Origin: SURF-21 sp964462595
Lineage (GTDB): Bacteria > Actinomycetota > Geothermincolia > Geothermincolales > RBG-13-55-18
Assembly (NCBI GenBank): GCA_964462595.1
Contig: CAYWXM010000024.1
Coordinates: 1 to 64,000, forward strand
Length of the DNA: 64,000 bases
Direction: 5' to 3'
This document shows, in pieces, positions 62,979-64,000 of this stretch. Under the pieces are notes generated by a model. That model was not told the DNA's origin and did no database searches. It saw only the letters and a program-made list of their open reading frames with translations. Within the stretch, counting starts at the first letter, position 1. The number at the start of each line of letters is the position of its first letter. The translations under genes and the position numbers were made by a program.

Positions 62979-64000
62979 GCCAGCCTCCTCCTCAGTATCA
63001 CGGACCCCAACGCGAAAAAGCCCAATGTGAACAGGGCGATGTAGACGAGGGACATGGCGTAGTCGGAGAGTCCCATCCCGTAGTTCAGGATGCCGTTTAT
63101 GGGCTCAAGCAGCCAGTAGGTGGGTATGGCCCTCAATACGGGTGAATCGAAGCCGGGGTATATAGCCAGGAAGCCGGGTATTATCAATACCACCATGGGG
63201 ATTACGGATATCATGGCCATGGAGATGAAATCCCTGCTCAACGCGCCCACGATAAACGCCACCCCCACCATCATGGCGGCGCCGAGAAGAAGCAGTACGG
63301 AGATGGCCAGCCAGGTATCCGCCGAGATCGCTCCCAGGAGCAAAGCCATCAGGAACCCCAGGAAGAACGTGTTCAGGATACCCGTGATCGCCTTTGCCGA
63401 GATGAAATCCCGCAGGGTCACCGGAGTGACCAGGAGGGCCATGGCCGTTTTTCTCTGCACCTCCTCCATGAGCAGATTCCCCAGGCCGAACAACTCGAGG
63501 AGAAGCACGAAGGAGATGAGAACGACCCGCAGCCTGTCCTTCATCGGTATCTGCCGGCCCGCCATATCCGGGCCTATCACCGTCGCCCTGAAATCGGCCG
63601 CAAGCTCGTACCCCATGAGGGCATAGCCGATCTCGGCGGCAATGGCTTCACCTGCCTCCGCCACCTCCTCCGGGGTCTCGGAAGAGACGTACAGGACCAG
63701 CTCGGGTTCCCGCCCGGAAACGATAAACGACAGGCCGGCGCTGACCTCCCCATCCTCCACCATCCTCTCGAGGTCCTCCACCGACTCCGCCCATGCCAGC
63801 TCCAGCCCTTCCTCCGCCTCTTCCTCGCCCGCTCCACCCAACCTCGCCGCGATTTCGTCCTCTCGCCCCTCCAGGCCGAGCTCCGCGGCGGCTTCCTCGC
63901 TCACCTCGAGGTAGAAGCCCATACTGTACACCTCGTCCACGTCCGAGGGCAGGATATAATACATCAAGGCATAGACCACGATGAACAGTACCGAGATGAC
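62975..64000 (-). CDS. ABC-2 permease (5' partial), second of a pair
   Basis: The frame is open to the window end, so the 5' part is missing; 341 codons are visible. It has the same layout as its neighbour, with ELFGLGNLLMEEVQRKTAMA and the C-terminal helices (ISMAMISVIPMVVLIIPGFL). The two form a heterodimeric exporter with overlapping genes. ABC permeases of this type often export Na+, antibiotics or lipids. Confidence 0.85.
   Translation of the reverse strand, partial: VISVLFIVVYALMYYILPSDVDEVYSMGFYLEVSEEAAAELGLEGREDEIAARLGGAGEEEAEEGLELAWAESVEDLERMVEDGEVSAGLSFIVSGREPELVLYVSSETPEEVAEAGEAIAAEIGYALMGYELAADFRATVIGPDMAGRQIPMKDRLRVVLISFVLLLELFGLGNLLMEEVQRKTAMALLVTPVTLRDFISAKAITGILNTFFLGFLMALLLGAISADTWLAISVLLLLGAAMMVGVAFIVGALSRDFISMAMISVIPMVVLIIPGFLAIYPGFDSPVLRAIPTYWLLEPINGILNYGMGLSDYAMSLVYIALFTLGFFALGSVILRRRLA

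Overview
The window is a GC-rich bacterial chromosome segment with compact operons, Shine-Dalgarno starts (several GTG and TTG), and four tRNA genes. Its genes point to an anaerobic or facultatively anaerobic, metal-handling organism: two aldehyde:ferredoxin-oxidoreductase-type enzymes, a clustered ferredoxin, corrinoid methyl-transfer proteins, a GlpA-type dehydrogenase cluster, split FeoB with two FeoA proteins, and an encapsulated-ferritin-type protein. The mix would suit a deep-branching anaerobic Actinomycetota-like lineage, but no rRNA or marker gene here proves this.

Layout. 1-2.4 kb: a CpaB-like secretion/pilus protein cut by the window edge, then a REC-GAF-GGDEF diguanylate cyclase whose 5' end is partly duplicated upstream. 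2.4-13 kb: CrtI-type oxidoreductase, dapA with a small partner gene, tungsten-enzyme pair AOR + MoaD, a chimeric MerR/TetR regulator, a lone response regulator, an SCP2-like protein, tRNA-Ser(GCU), a tautomerase, an HtrA PDZ remnant and cysK. 13.04-21.58 kb: a tRNA-Ser(CGA) hot spot. The intact tRNA lies at the right, a perfect 64-bp 3' copy at 15.1 kb and a degenerate copy at 13.04 kb; these bound an arsenic islet (arsR, acr3) and a 6.4-kb islet with an Mrr-like nuclease, a corrinoid protein, a kinase-dehydrogenase fusion, a UroD-family methyltransferase and an msrA stump. No integrase is visible. 21.6-31.6 kb: tadA, a second AOR with its ferredoxin, a HAMP sensor without output domain, radical SAM, NifU/IscU scaffold, tRNA-Arg(ACG), tRNA-Ser(GGA), a C-GCAxxG-C-C protein, ROK kinase, hydrolase and amidohydrolase. 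31.6-35.6 kb: a PadR-controlled operon of ABC exporter plus two half-size permeases. 35.7-46.4 kb: DUF6206-like protein, class III aminotransferase, DJ-1 protein, divergent CopB-type and P2-type ATPases, a flavin reductase, an encapsulin-type ferritin without shell, DUF72. 46.6-53.1 kb: class I FBP aldolase, phosphofructokinase, GlpA-like three-gene operon, msrB-msrA. 53.3-57.3 kb: iron operon dtxR / feoA / feoA / feoB-G / feoB-TM / secreted protein with DtxR-type palindromes. 57.5-64 kb: HEAT-repeat protein, a second copy of the 887-aa kinase-dehydrogenase fusion with a DUF6506-like partner, and two ABC-2 permeases, the last cut by the window end.

The most novel-looking content is the duplicated 887-residue FGGY kinase / D-2-hydroxyacid dehydrogenase fusion. 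One copy sits in a tRNA-bounded islet with corrinoid methyl-transfer genes, the other with a DUF6506-like protein. Its substrate cannot be read from sequence. Other points worth attention are a candidate structured RNA upstream of the first AOR, an AOR paralogue whose third cluster cysteine is Asp, and a FeoB split at a TTGA start/stop overlap.
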